Shown here: piece after piece, positions 6,741 through 14,627 of the stretch
Position numbering within the stretch: the first letter of the stretch is position 1
How the letters are laid out: the number at the start of each line of letters is the position of its first letter
From: DATKGQ01 sp035510715
Lineage (GTDB): Bacteria > Patescibacteriota > Saccharimonadia > Saccharimonadales > UBA4665
NCBI GenBank assembly: GCA_035510715.1
Contig: DATKGQ010000020.1
Span: 1-25,383, forward strand
Length of the DNA stretch: 25,383 bases
Direction of reading: 5' to 3'
The notes under the pieces: model-generated
The model's database searches: none
Told to the model about the DNA's origin: nothing
Seen by the model: the letters and a program-made list of their open reading frames with translations, nothing else
Program-made: the position numbers and the translations under genes

Positions 6741-8051
6741 TTAGAACTCGGCACTGTAATAATAGTCGGTAACAGTGTTAAGGGTATAACCATTCTTATC
6801 TAGGTTACTGAAGGTATAGCCAACGTGAGTGTTATTAGCACCTAAACTACTTGGTGTAGACTCACCAATTTGTGTGTTACCTGACAATTTAACTTGACCA
6901 CTAAACGCTATGCTTTCGCTAGGGCCACAACCTTCTTCTGCACTGGTTACACAAGCAGATATGGCACCACTTACACTACCATTTGACTGAGTAATTCCAT
7001 TGCCACTGACTGTTATTGGGTTACTGACACTAAAACTGCTAGTCCCTGCTGCGAATATAGACAAAGCACCGCCGTTTGTAATTGTTATACTGCTACTACC
7101 AAATGCGTCAGAAGTGCTGCTGCCACCAGCGGAGTTAGCTTGGTTACTCATACCAACACTATCGCCAGAACCTATAAGAACCTTACCATTAAAGTTCGGA
7201 CTGGAATTGTAAAACAGAACTGAGCTACCACTAGCCACTGCATTGTTGGGTATGAGTATTTCACCAGTACCTGCTATCGCCCCCGATACATCAATTTGGC
7301 TTGTACCCGTAGTAGTGAACTGTAGTGTGTTTGCACCCAAGCCAATGACCTCGCCACTATTAGTTGTACTAGCTGAGTAAAATGTCAGCATGTTATGTCC
7401 AGTTGTTTCTATGGTTGAGTTGCCACCTATATTGATTTGATTATCAATTTGGATTTCTGTGCTGTAGCTGACGGCTTTGGTTGCTGTAGCGGTGTCTTCA
7501 ATTCCATTGCTGACAGTTAGAGTATCGCCCTTAATGTTGAAACCTAAGGTGTTAGCTGATTGACCGTCAATTACTAATTTATTAACAGTCAAGTTAGGTA
7601 TGTTATCTTGAAAGTCAAAGGAAGTAGCACCGTATTGGTCAGTAGGCGGAGTAACATCTGCTACGTTAATTTCTAGGATTTGATTATTCTTTGGTATACC
7701 CAACGACCAGTTATTTGCGTCATTCCAGTTGTAGTTGTTGTCTTTACCAGTCCATGTGTTTGTTACTGCTGCTGCGGTACTTTGACTATTAGTAGAGGTT
7801 GTCTTAGTAGTTACTGCGGGTGAGTTAGTTTTAGTGGTGTGCTTAGAGTGATAAAGTGCATAACCAACACCGCCAGCTACCAGCAGGACTACGACCACGA
7901 CTAAAATTACTAGAAGTTTCTTGTGTGATTTAGCAGGTTGTGGCGGTAAAGCCATTGGCACAGAACCAGTAGTAGGCTGTGCTTCAGAACTAGTTACCTG
8001 TTCAGGTGATACTTCCTGTGATACAGGATTTTGGTTTTCATCTGGTTTCAT
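6741..8051 (-). CDS. TM-anchored beta-helix surface protein (adhesin-like)
   Basis: This 436-aa protein has a disordered N-terminus (1-43, Pro/Gln/Ser/Thr rich), one TM helix (about 45-67) and a Thr/Ser-rich linker. About residue 99 starts a segment with WTG...WNDANNWS.G.P, the motif seen at the start of many autotransporter-like and PEP-CTERM-type beta-helix passengers. The rest is a long run of short beta-strands rich in Gly, Ser, Thr and Asn (for example GNSTIETTGHNMLTF and SSSITITNGGALSIF), as in right-handed beta-helices. Two Cys (ACVTSAEEGC) may form a disulfide. Expected outside the cell, perhaps in attachment; the role is inference. It is the largest cargo gene of the island. Confidence 0.7.
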   Translation of the reverse strand: MKPDENQNPVSQEVSPEQVTSSEAQPTTGSVPMALPPQPAKSHKKLLVILVVVVVLLVAGGVGYALYHSKHTTKTNSPAVTTKTTSTNSQSTAAAVTNTWTGKDNNYNWNDANNWSLGIPKNNQILEINVADVTPPTDQYGATSFDFQDNIPNLTVNKLVIDGQSANTLGFNIKGDTLTVSNGIEDTATATKAVSYSTEIQIDNQINIGGNSTIETTGHNMLTFYSASTTNSGEVIGLGANTLQFTTTGTSQIDVSGAIAGTGEILIPNNAVASGSSVLFYNSSPNFNGKVLIGSGDSVGMSNQANSAGGSSTSDAFGSSSITITNGGALSIFAAGTSSFSVSNPITVSGNGITQSNGSVSGAISACVTSAEEGCGPSESIAFSGQVKLSGNTQIGESTPSSLGANNTHVGYTFSNLDKNGYTLNTVTDYYYSAEF

Positions 8052-8058
8052 ACAGCTT

Positions 8059-8087
8059 ATTCTATGCTAGATTTATAGCTCTTACAA
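8059..8087 (-). promoter_or_regulatory. Promoter of the surface-protein gene, leaderless geometry
   Basis: On the minus strand TTGTAA (8087-8082), 17-bp spacer, TAGAAT (8064-8059), then 7 nt to the ATG at 8051. Divergent from the promoter at 8122-8130. Confidence 0.6.
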
Positions 8088-8121
8088 CAAAGCAGCTAGA
8101 CTATTCTTGGTAATTATTGCT

Positions 8122-8130
8122 TGGTATAAT
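8122..8130 (+). promoter_or_regulatory. Extended -10 promoter of the HTH gene
   Basis: TGG followed by a perfect TATAAT (8125-8130). The expected start near 8137 leaves a leader too short to include the TTG at 8117. An AGAGG ribosome site is at 8137-8141. Confidence 0.55.
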
Positions 8131-8143
8131 AAATACAGAGGTA

Positions 8144-8572
8144 ATGAAGGTGGCTATAACACAAAAAACCAGACAGCAATTTGTAGAACTTCGTGCTGAG
8201 GGTATGAGCTACGACAAGATTGCTAAGAAATTAAAGGTATCTAAGACCACGCTAGTTGGGTGGTCTAGAGAATACGAAGTAGCTATTGCCAACCTGCAAG
8301 CTATCGCCTTAGAAGCCGTACAGGAACGCTATAAGGTTGGGCAGCAACATAGACTAGAGTTATGGTCAGAACAGCTTGAAATGGTACGCCAAGAGTTAAG
8401 AACAAGAGGTTTAGGCGATATACCAACCCCAAAACTAATTGAGCTGCTGGACACATTAAGTGAAAAGCTGAAAAACGAAGCAACCCAAGTACGTTTTAAG
8501 TCCGAACCATACGTTAAAGATGAGCTAATAGACTTTTCTAAGATGAAAACTAACGACTACTGGAACGGCTAA
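8144..8572 (+). CDS. HTH DNA-binding protein with coiled C-terminus
   Basis: This 142-aa protein has an N-terminal helix-turn-helix at residues about 8-40 (QQFVELRAEGMSYDKIAKKL, then SKTTLVGW), like transposase or terminase-small-subunit HTH domains. A long charged helical stretch follows (about 45-90), then a short tail with YVKDELIDFSKM. It lies 115 bp upstream of the serine recombinase in the same direction. A regulatory or recombination-directionality role is possible, but that is inference from position. The ATG at 8144 has AGAGG only 2 nt upstream. The GTG at 8150 has better spacing and is an alternative start two codons later. Confidence 0.65.
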   Translation: MKVAITQKTRQQFVELRAEGMSYDKIAKKLKVSKTTLVGWSREYEVAIANLQAIALEAVQERYKVGQQHRLELWSEQLEMVRQELRTRGLGDIPTPKLIELLDTLSEKLKNEATQVRFKSEPYVKDELIDFSKMKTNDYWNG

Positions 8573-8602
8573 TACTAAAACCAGACTAAAACTATACCAC
8601 TT

Positions 8603-8650
8603 TAGCACCTTAACAATTTGACCAGTAGCACCTTACAAGTTAGGTCAAAT
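8603..8650. repeat. Nested direct and inverted repeats upstream of the recombinase
   Basis: Direct repeat TAGCACCTTA occurs at 8603-8612 and 8626-8635 (23-bp period, both followed within 1 nt by CAA). A perfect 8-bp inverted repeat ATTTGACC (8616-8623) / GGTCAAAT (8643-8650) overlaps it. Placement 38-85 bp before the recombinase start suits an operator or a recombinase binding site. Confidence 0.6.
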
Positions 8651-8675
8651 AGGGGCATTTATGGGGTGAATTAGC

Positions 8676-8681
8676 TATAAT
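8676..8681 (+). promoter_or_regulatory. -10 box of the serine recombinase, leaderless geometry
   Basis: A perfect TATAAT ends 6 nt before the ATG at 8688. No good -35, so an activator or the repeats just upstream may matter. Confidence 0.55.
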
Positions 8682-8687
8682 CTAGGC

Positions 8688-10511
8688 ATGGCTGATGAAG
8701 CAGGCGAAGACAAGACCAAGAAGACCCGCAAAAAACGCAAGGTAGTCAAACTATCTCAGAAACAAAGACAAGCTGTAGAAAAAACCGTTGAGCAGCGAGT
8801 TCAAGATAACCCAGACGTATTTAAGCTGCCTGTTAGCAAACGCACCATTGATGACCTTACTAGCTACTTTATTAAGCAAAAAGAGGGTGTTACCAAAATA
8901 TTGCCCAAAGAAAAAAGACGCTACGTCATTTACCTGCGTAAGTCTACGGACAGCGAGGACAAGCAAGTACGTTCGCTACCAGACCAGCGTATAGAGTGTT
9001 TAGAGCTTGCAGAAAGGCTAGGCGTTACGGTTCGGGAATCCGACATTATTGAGGAGTCGGAGTCTGCTAAATTGTCAGGTAAACGACCATTATTTGACGC
9101 TATGATGACAGGCTTTGAAACTGGCAAGTATCACGGGCTTATAGCTTGGTCGCCAGATAGGTTATCACGAAACATGAAAGAAGCGGGAGCAATTATTGAG
9201 CTAATTGACCTTGAAAAAATCCAAGACCTGCAATTCAAAACTTACCAATTTGAAAATAACCCCAACGGTAAAATGTTACTTGGTATCCTATTTGCAACCT
9301 CTAAACAGTATTCAGACAAGCTGTCAGTCGATGTGAGCAGAGGTACTAGCGGTAACATCAAAGAGGGCAAGTACAACGGAGTTATTAAAAAGGGCTACTA
9401 CGTTGATAAGAACACTTGGCACTTCATACCAGACGGCTACAACTGGCACTTGCTCAGAGAAGCCGTTGATATGCGACTTTACAAGGGTAAAACCAACGAA
9501 GAAATAGCCGACTTCCTAAACGCTTCATACCTTAGTGAGCATATCTACACTGATGACGACTACCACATAGTTAAAATGACTAAAAGTAAGGTCGGTAACT
9601 TTTTTGAAGACCCCTTTTACTTTGGGCTATACAGACATGGCGAAACGATAGCTGACTTGGTTGATGTCTATGACTTCTTGCCACTCGTTACACCTGACGA
9701 ATACATACAACTAAACCGTGAAGCTGCAAGCGATTTTGGTAAAGAATACGCTGGCAAAGGTACAGCAGCAGCTAGGCTAGAGTACGGCTTACTTAGAAGC
9801 AAAGTTATTTGTGAATACTGTAATAGCTCAATGCAATGGCAGCACCAAGAAATTAAGCGTGGTAAAAACAAGGGTAAATGGCTTATTAGCTGGTACTGTC
9901 GTAACCGCCAAAACTGTATCAGGCACAATAATAAACTAGCTACTGAAACATTCGGTAAGCCACTTAAAAAGAGTATTCGGGGCAAGCTGGTAGTTGAGCC
10001 AGTAAAAGAAATGCTCAAGCAATGCACGAAAAAGAGTGAGGAAGCCTACAGGTTTTACATTGATAAATTAGAGGTTAAAGTAGCTCAGGATAGAGCCGTT
10101 GCGAAGCGTAAATTAGACGAAGCCAAAGCAAGCCTGACTCTCAATAACAAGCAGTATGGCAAGTATCAGGACTTTCAAAGTGAGTACCCTAAAGAATATG
10201 CCAAGCACCATAGCGGTAAGCTAGAGTATCATCAAAACCTTATTAACGTAGCTCATGCTAACATTAAGGTAGCGAATGCAGAGCTAGATAAATTAAAGAC
10301 AGCCTTGCCGACTCGTCAGGAGTTCTACGAACTCACCCGTTCATATCTGAAAACTATCAATAGTACGAGGGATTTACTGGAACTAGACGCTGTCCTGAAT
10401 GAAGTAGTGTTGAACCTACGAGCTGGTGATGATTCTGTATCTGTTATTAAGCTCAATAAACCCTATGATATGCTTGTTGATTTAAGCAAAATATCACTTG
10501 GTCGGGGATAG
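8688..10511 (+). CDS. Large serine recombinase (site-specific integrase)
   Basis: This 607-aa enzyme catalyses integration or excision through a covalent serine-DNA intermediate. A basic extension of about 78 residues comes before the resolvase domain, which is unusual since the catalytic serine normally lies near residue 10-20. The domain begins YVIYLRKSTD (Arg84, catalytic Ser86), followed by SLPDQR and the WSPDRLSRN motif (157-162). Then come a recombinase domain (about 230-360), a zinc ribbon with C375-x2-C378 and C404-x5-C410, and a coiled coil (about 450-545). The last four codons and stop lie inside the antisense tRNA-Pro(UGG) gene (10499-10511), suggesting the element is integrated there. 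The ATG at 8688 follows TATAAT by 6 nt. Confidence 0.92.
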   Translation: MADEAGEDKTKKTRKKRKVVKLSQKQRQAVEKTVEQRVQDNPDVFKLPVSKRTIDDLTSYFIKQKEGVTKILPKEKRRYVIYLRKSTDSEDKQVRSLPDQRIECLELAERLGVTVRESDIIEESESAKLSGKRPLFDAMMTGFETGKYHGLIAWSPDRLSRNMKEAGAIIELIDLEKIQDLQFKTYQFENNPNGKMLLGILFATSKQYSDKLSVDVSRGTSGNIKEGKYNGVIKKGYYVDKNTWHFIPDGYNWHLLREAVDMRLYKGKTNEEIADFLNASYLSEHIYTDDDYHIVKMTKSKVGNFFEDPFYFGLYRHGETIADLVDVYDFLPLVTPDEYIQLNREAASDFGKEYAGKGTAAARLEYGLLRSKVICEYCNSSMQWQHQEIKRGKNKGKWLISWYCRNRQNCIRHNNKLATETFGKPLKKSIRGKLVVEPVKEMLKQCTKKSEEAYRFYIDKLEVKVAQDRAVAKRKLDEAKASLTLNNKQYGKYQDFQSEYPKEYAKHHSGKLEYHQNLINVAHANIKVANAELDKLKTALPTRQEFYELTRSYLKTINSTRDLLELDAVLNEVVLNLRAGDDSVSVIKLNKPYDMLVDLSKISLGRG

Positions 10512-10575
10512 AGGACTCGAACCTCCGACCTCCGCGTCCCAAACGCGGCGCGCTAGCCAACTGCGCCAATCCCCG
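10499..10575 (-). tRNA. tRNA-Pro (anticodon TGG)
   Basis: Acceptor CGGGGAT pairs with ATCCCCG. The stem CCGCG/CGCGG encloses the loop TTTGGGA, giving anticodon TGG. A GGTTCGAGTC T-arm is present and CCA is encoded (10501-10499). Its 3' end, including the whole 3' acceptor strand, overlaps the end of the serine recombinase gene on the other strand by 13 nt. Confidence 0.95.
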
Positions 10576-10586
10576 TAAACAGGTTG

Positions 10587-10595
10587 ATTATATCA
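10587..10595 (-). promoter_or_regulatory. Extended -10 promoter between the two tRNA-Pro genes
   Basis: On the minus strand TGA followed by a perfect TATAAT (10592-10587), ending 11 nt before the tRNA-Pro(UGG) 5' end, so this tRNA need not depend on readthrough. Confidence 0.55.
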
Positions 10596-10608
10596 AATTG
10601 TTTTATCT

Positions 10609-10684
10609 TGGTCGGGGTGAGCGGACTTGAACCGCTGGCCTCCGCGTCCCGAACGCGGCGCGCTACCAACTGCGCCACACCCCG
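10609..10684 (-). tRNA. tRNA-Pro (anticodon CGG)
   Basis: Acceptor CGGGGTG pairs with CACCCCG. The stem CCGCG/CGCGG encloses the loop TTCGGGA, giving anticodon CGG. CCA is encoded (10611-10609). It is closely similar to the neighbouring tRNA-Pro(UGG), pointing to an old duplication. Confidence 0.95.
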
Positions 10685-10801
10685 ACAAAGGTGTTTAGGA
10701 GCCAAAATCTCCCCCTGGTACTATCAAAACAGGGGTAATTATAACTGAAAACGTTGAAATATGCTAGATATGTGTTCTTACTGGAATACTAATGGGTTTC
10801 A

Positions 10802-10810
10802 TGATATAAT
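10802..10810 (+). promoter_or_regulatory. Extended -10 promoter of the UbiB-kinase operon
   Basis: TGA followed by a perfect TATAAT (10805-10810), 10 nt before the ATG at 10821. It lies inside the longer reading of the first ORF (ATG at 10761), so that upstream start is unlikely. Confidence 0.5.
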
Positions 10811-10820
10811 ATTGGCAACA

Positions 10821-10979
10821 ATGAAGTATGCATCGATATTCTTCACTATTCTGTTTATTTGGGTGGCCGTCATCCTAATGGCCTTAACCCGGAGAGACAG
10901 CAGTCAAATATTCCAGCTTTACTTAGCTGTTATTGCTTCGACACTAGCATTGTTTCTGATTGGTTTTGCGAGAAAGTAA
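10821..10979 (+). CDS. Small two-TM membrane protein (52 aa) before the UbiB-like kinase
   Basis: Two hydrophobic helices (about residues 4-21 and 31-49) flank a short loop with TRRDSS; the end is Arg-Lys. No family is recognised. The upstream in-frame ATG at 10761 would add 20 residues unlike a membrane leader and is upstream of the likely promoter, so 10821 is preferred. The stop codon directly abuts the ATG of the kinase gene (TAA then ATG), so the two are probably translationally coupled. Confidence 0.55.
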   Translation: MKYASIFFTILFIWVAVILMALTRRDSSQIFQLYLAVIASTLALFLIGFARK

Positions 10980-12593
10980 ATGGCAAGCCACAATGCTTCG
11001 ATTGCAGCTATTAAAAGGCATCGCACCGCAAAAATAGCCAGCTTAGGGACTAAAGCTTACTACCTTTATAGGCGCGGTCAGCAAGAAAAAATGTATACGC
11101 TGATTTGCGAGGAATTTATTGAGTTAGGTGGTATCTACATAAAATTTCTGCAAGGCGTCTTGTTGCAAAACCATGCTCTGCGCAATTGGCACAATCCGGA
11201 CAAACTTAAGGTATTTGAAAACCTTGATCATGAGCCGCTAGATGTTGTCCGCCTGCTTCAAACCGAGTTACCGCCGGAAAAACTCGCTTTGATTACCTCA
11301 ATCCAACCCCAACCGTTCGCGGCCGGCAGTTTCGGCCAGGTTTATTATGGCCAGCATGCCAATGGCAAGCCGATTATTATTAAAGTTCTGCGGCCGATGG
11401 TACGGGAACTGCTCCGTTATGATTTGCGCCTGATAGGTATGTTTAGCCGCAGCTTAGCTAACCGGGTAACTGATAACATTGATTTTAATCTGAATACTGC
11501 TATTAAAGATTTCCGGGTGGCAACTTTGCGGGAAACTGATTACATTGGTGAAGCACATTTTGCCCAAGAACTATTCGAAGCCTACCGCGATAACCCGATG
11601 TTTATTATCCCCGAAACTTTTCTTGATTTATGCACGCCCAACATTATTGTTCAGGAGTATGTTGATGGTCTTTCGGTGGCCCAATTGATCCGCCTACAGG
11701 AGCAGGGGGCCGATCCGAGGCAATATACCGCCGAAGTAATAGGTTCGGACTTGGATAAGCAACTTGAGCTTCTCGGCGTTGAGCTTTTTGCCAGCATGTT
11801 TAGTTTATCCCGTGTCCAGGGCGATCCCCATCCGGGGAACATCCGTTTAATGACTGGCAATCGCATTGGTATGATCGATTTCGGAATTGCTGCGCCGACA
11901 CCAGACAATAAAGCGGCATTTTACGGGATTGTGGATGGGATGCATCAAATCTATTCCAATAACTTTGATATTAGCCGGTTGTTCGAACAGTTTATTAGGT
12001 TTTTTGTCAATGACTTATACCGGGCACTTCGTCGTCTGGCATCTCATAACCAATCGCTGTCTAAGAATACCTCTAATGAGACAGAAAACTATACTCAGGA
12101 AATCGGCAAACTGGCCCAGGCAGCCTTTAAAACTGCCGTCGGCGTGGAAAATATACGTGCTCTGATTGAAGACGGACGTATCCTGCAAATCATGAATCAG
12201 GTTATCAATAAAGATAACCGTTTCGGCTTGGTAATAAAATTGGAAGCCTCAGAAATCTTGCGGGCTACCCAAACTTATATGTCGTTAGTGGACACGCTTG
12301 GCCGGCGGACGGCAGTCATGCCGAAGGTTCTGAGAAACGTAGTCGAACGTGTTCAACGCGAGCACCCTGAAGTACTTAGTAAAAATGACGGCGAAATAAG
12401 TGTTTCGCAGGCCTTGGATATAGTCAGTAATTGGTTGGAACGGGTAGCCAACCGTGACCCGTTACTCTTTTCGCAACTGATGAAACGTATTAAAATGGGT
12501 ACATCCACGCTCAAACCGAGAATGCCGGTACGGCATAAAGTAAGTCGCAGAGTTGAGCGGGTTGAACCAGAAAAGGAGCAAATCAATGCTTAA
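10980..12593 (+). CDS. UbiB/ABC1/ADCK-family atypical kinase
   Basis: This 537-aa protein-kinase-like ATPase family member shows the Ala-rich nucleotide loop FAAGSFGQVYYG (112-124), the family's replacement for the Gly-rich loop, then IIIKV (Lys135), VQGDPHPGN (279-287) and MIDFG (298-302). The N-terminal KxGQ signature appears as KFLQ (55-58), so its Gly is lost. The C-terminal half is helical and basic. In other bacteria UbiB supports ubiquinone or lipid metabolism, yet CPR bacteria generally lack quinone synthesis, so the role here is open. It has no C-terminal TM pair of its own. Instead, separate two-TM mini-proteins are encoded just before and just after it, which could anchor it to the membrane (inference). 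Confidence 0.85.
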   Translation: MASHNASIAAIKRHRTAKIASLGTKAYYLYRRGQQEKMYTLICEEFIELGGIYIKFLQGVLLQNHALRNWHNPDKLKVFENLDHEPLDVVRLLQTELPPEKLALITSIQPQPFAAGSFGQVYYGQHANGKPIIIKVLRPMVRELLRYDLRLIGMFSRSLANRVTDNIDFNLNTAIKDFRVATLRETDYIGEAHFAQELFEAYRDNPMFIIPETFLDLCTPNIIVQEYVDGLSVAQLIRLQEQGADPRQYTAEVIGSDLDKQLELLGVELFASMFSLSRVQGDPHPGNIRLMTGNRIGMIDFGIAAPTPDNKAAFYGIVDGMHQIYSNNFDISRLFEQFIRFFVNDLYRALRRLASHNQSLSKNTSNETENYTQEIGKLAQAAFKTAVGVENIRALIEDGRILQIMNQVINKDNRFGLVIKLEASEILRATQTYMSLVDTLGRRTAVMPKVLRNVVERVQREHPEVLSKNDGEISVSQALDIVSNWLERVANRDPLLFSQLMKRIKMGTSTLKPRMPVRHKVSRRVERVEPEKEQINA

Positions 12594-12774
12594 GGACTTT
12601 ATATTATTCATTAAATATCCGTATACTGCCGGTGTGATTGCGACTATCTGGCTGGGAAGTGCTATCCTCATGGCGATTGACCGCAACCTAGATGGCATCC
12701 GCATTGTCATCATCAACATGTTGGCCAGTGTTATAATTGCCGCCTTCGGTTTCGGCGGCAAATCCCAGACTTAA
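12586..12774 (+). CDS. Small two-TM membrane protein (62 aa) after the UbiB-like kinase
   Basis: Residues about 12-30 and 39-56 are transmembrane helices around a short loop (AIDRNLDG); the tail is FGGKSQT. The ATG at 12586 overlaps the kinase gene's last codons and has a textbook AAGGAG at 12573-12578, 7 nt upstream, so it is chosen over the in-frame ATG at 12553. Gene order and overlap indicate one operon with the kinase. Two-TM pairs are often fused to UbiB proteins at the C-terminus; here the pair may be a separate chain. Confidence 0.6.
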   Translation: MLKDFILFIKYPYTAGVIATIWLGSAILMAIDRNLDGIRIVIINMLASVIIAAFGFGGKSQT

Positions 12775-12861
12775 GATATGATCGTTTAAGAGTAGTCAAT
12801 AAAAATATTTATATTAAACTACTGAGTGCTTAACTATTATTTAAGACCAACAAGGAGTTTC

Positions 12862-13860
12862 ATGGTTAATGATGACTTAGTGCTGAAAACAGTAAACCTT
12901 AAAAAATCATTCACTACCAAGAAGAAAATAGTCGAAGCCGTCCGTGGTGTTGATATTGTAGTAAAAAAAGGCCAGATATACGGTTTTCTGGGCCCTAACG
13001 GGGCCGGCAAAACAACTACTCTCCGTATGCTGACAACATTATTACCGATTGACGAAGGTGAGGCCATGGTCGCCGGATATGATGTCAAAAGGCAACCAGG
13101 CGAGGTTCGTAAGCATATTGGCTATGTTAGCCAGTTGGGTGGAGCCGATGATCAGGCTACTGGACGTGATGATCTGATATTACAGGCCCAGCTTTACGGC
13201 GTGTCACTGTCGGCTTCTAAAAAACGGGCAAAAGAACTTATCGATGCTCTGCAGCTCAGCGAATATGCTGATCGTAAAGTCACAACTTATTCCGGCGGCC
13301 AGCGTCGCCGGCTAGATATTGCTATCGGTATAATGCACCGTCCGGACATCCTATTTTTGGATGAACCGACTACCGGTCTCGATCCGCAAAACCGGGCTAA
13401 TATGTGGCAGCAAATCCGCATGCTGCGCGACAATGGCACAACGATCTTTTTGACGACACACTATCTTGAAGAAGCTGATATATTATCCGATTATCTGACG
13501 ATTATGGATCATGGCAAGATCGTTGCCGAAGGTACGCCGCGCGAACTGAAACGCCAAATATCCGGTGATGCGGTAATTATTAAACCGAAGCAAGAAGGCA
13601 AGACAATCGAAAAAATTCAAAAATACGTCAGCAATCTTTCATTTGTCAAAGATACCAGAGTGGAAGGGGAGTCCATTCACCTTTACGTCGAAGATGGCAC
13701 CCAGGCTTTACCGCAGATCTTTTCTCTTCTGGAATCTAAAAAGATTGGTTTAGACACTGTTTCTTTGGCCGAGCCGTCATTAGATGATGTATTTTTGAAA
13801 CAGACCGGCCGGAGTTTGCGCGACGGGGAGAAGAAAACCGAAGGAGGGGCTCGGGGATGA
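12862..13860 (+). CDS. ABC transporter ATP-binding protein, DrrA-like
   Basis: This 332-aa ATPase powers an ABC-2 exporter. Walker A GPNGAGKT is at 44-51, the signature YSGGQRRRL at 143-151, Walker B ILFLDEP at 163-169 and the switch histidine in LTTHYLEEAD. The C-terminal extension of about 90 residues after the NBD is typical of the DrrA/daunorubicin-resistance group. The ATG at 12862 has AAGGAG at 12852-12857. The in-frame upstream ATG at 12826 lacks such a site. The stop overlaps the permease start (ATGA), so the two are co-translated. The substrate is unknown: lipid, peptide or drug. Confidence 0.92.
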   Translation: MVNDDLVLKTVNLKKSFTTKKKIVEAVRGVDIVVKKGQIYGFLGPNGAGKTTTLRMLTTLLPIDEGEAMVAGYDVKRQPGEVRKHIGYVSQLGGADDQATGRDDLILQAQLYGVSLSASKKRAKELIDALQLSEYADRKVTTYSGGQRRRLDIAIGIMHRPDILFLDEPTTGLDPQNRANMWQQIRMLRDNGTTIFLTTHYLEEADILSDYLTIMDHGKIVAEGTPRELKRQISGDAVIIKPKQEGKTIEKIQKYVSNLSFVKDTRVEGESIHLYVEDGTQALPQIFSLLESKKIGLDTVSLAEPSLDDVFLKQTGRSLRDGEKKTEGGARG

Positions 13861-14618
13861 AACTTTTTAAAGATATTGAATTGCTCATCAAACGCCCTTT
13901 TCTGCAGGAATTTCATAATCCAACCTGGTTATTCGTCAGCGGTTCGACGCCACTGATGTATCTGGTGCTATTCATGCCGCTGTTAAAACGTTTGGCCAGT
14001 GGACCAGGATTTTCTTCCGGTAATGTGATCCAATTGTTTTTGCCTGGGATCATTGCCCTACTGGCATTCGGTACCGGTAACTTCGCCGGCTTCAGCACTA
14101 TTTTCGAGTTGCGTAACGGCTTTATTGAAAGGCTCCGGGTCACGCCGGCCAGCCGTTTTGCCCTGTTGATGGGACCGATCGTGTCTTCAATGGTCTGGTC
14201 GCTGATTTTTGCAACTGTGATTATTGGCCTTAGTGTCCCGTTCGGATTCCATATCCACCTATTGGGATTATTAGTTTATGCCATCCTGCTGATTTTGATG
14301 ATTATTTTATTCTCATCAATATCAACCTCTTTAGCTATCCTGACCAGAGAGATAAGTACTTTTGCTGCCATTGTAAACGGAGTTAACCTGCCATTAATTC
14401 TATTGGCGGGAGTTATGCTGCCTCTGTCGCTGGCGCCGCACTGGATGCGGTTGGTGGCCCATATCAACCCGCTTTATTACGTTGTTGAAGCCGGCCGGGC
14501 TTTAGCCAACGGCCAAATCGGGGTAAGTGTTGTCACCGAAGCATTTGCGATCATGGTTCCGCTCACGATCGTGATACTGTGGTGGTCGATGCGGATCTAC
14601 CGCCGGGCTGTTTCCTGA
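13857..14618 (+). CDS. ABC-2 type transporter permease
   Basis: This 253-aa membrane protein has about six TM helices and the ABC-2 layout: an N-terminal amphipathic segment, then TM helices with FIERLRVTPASRFALLMG between them, and the conserved late segment LAPHWMRLVAHINPLYYVVEAGR. It forms the membrane part of the exporter with the ATPase just upstream, overlapping by 4 nt (ATGA). It is followed after 9 bp by the opposing ymdB-like gene. Confidence 0.9.
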   Translation: MKLFKDIELLIKRPFLQEFHNPTWLFVSGSTPLMYLVLFMPLLKRLASGPGFSSGNVIQLFLPGIIALLAFGTGNFAGFSTIFELRNGFIERLRVTPASRFALLMGPIVSSMVWSLIFATVIIGLSVPFGFHIHLLGLLVYAILLILMIILFSSISTSLAILTREISTFAAIVNGVNLPLILLAGVMLPLSLAPHWMRLVAHINPLYYVVEAGRALANGQIGVSVVTEAFAIMVPLTIVILWWSMRIYRRAVS

Positions 14619-14627
14619 AAGAGAATT

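Noticed and set aside
10761..10820. Upstream start giving a 72-aa version of the small membrane protein
   Set aside because: The added residues do not look like a membrane leader, and a perfect extended -10 box lies within them, upstream of the ATG at 10821.
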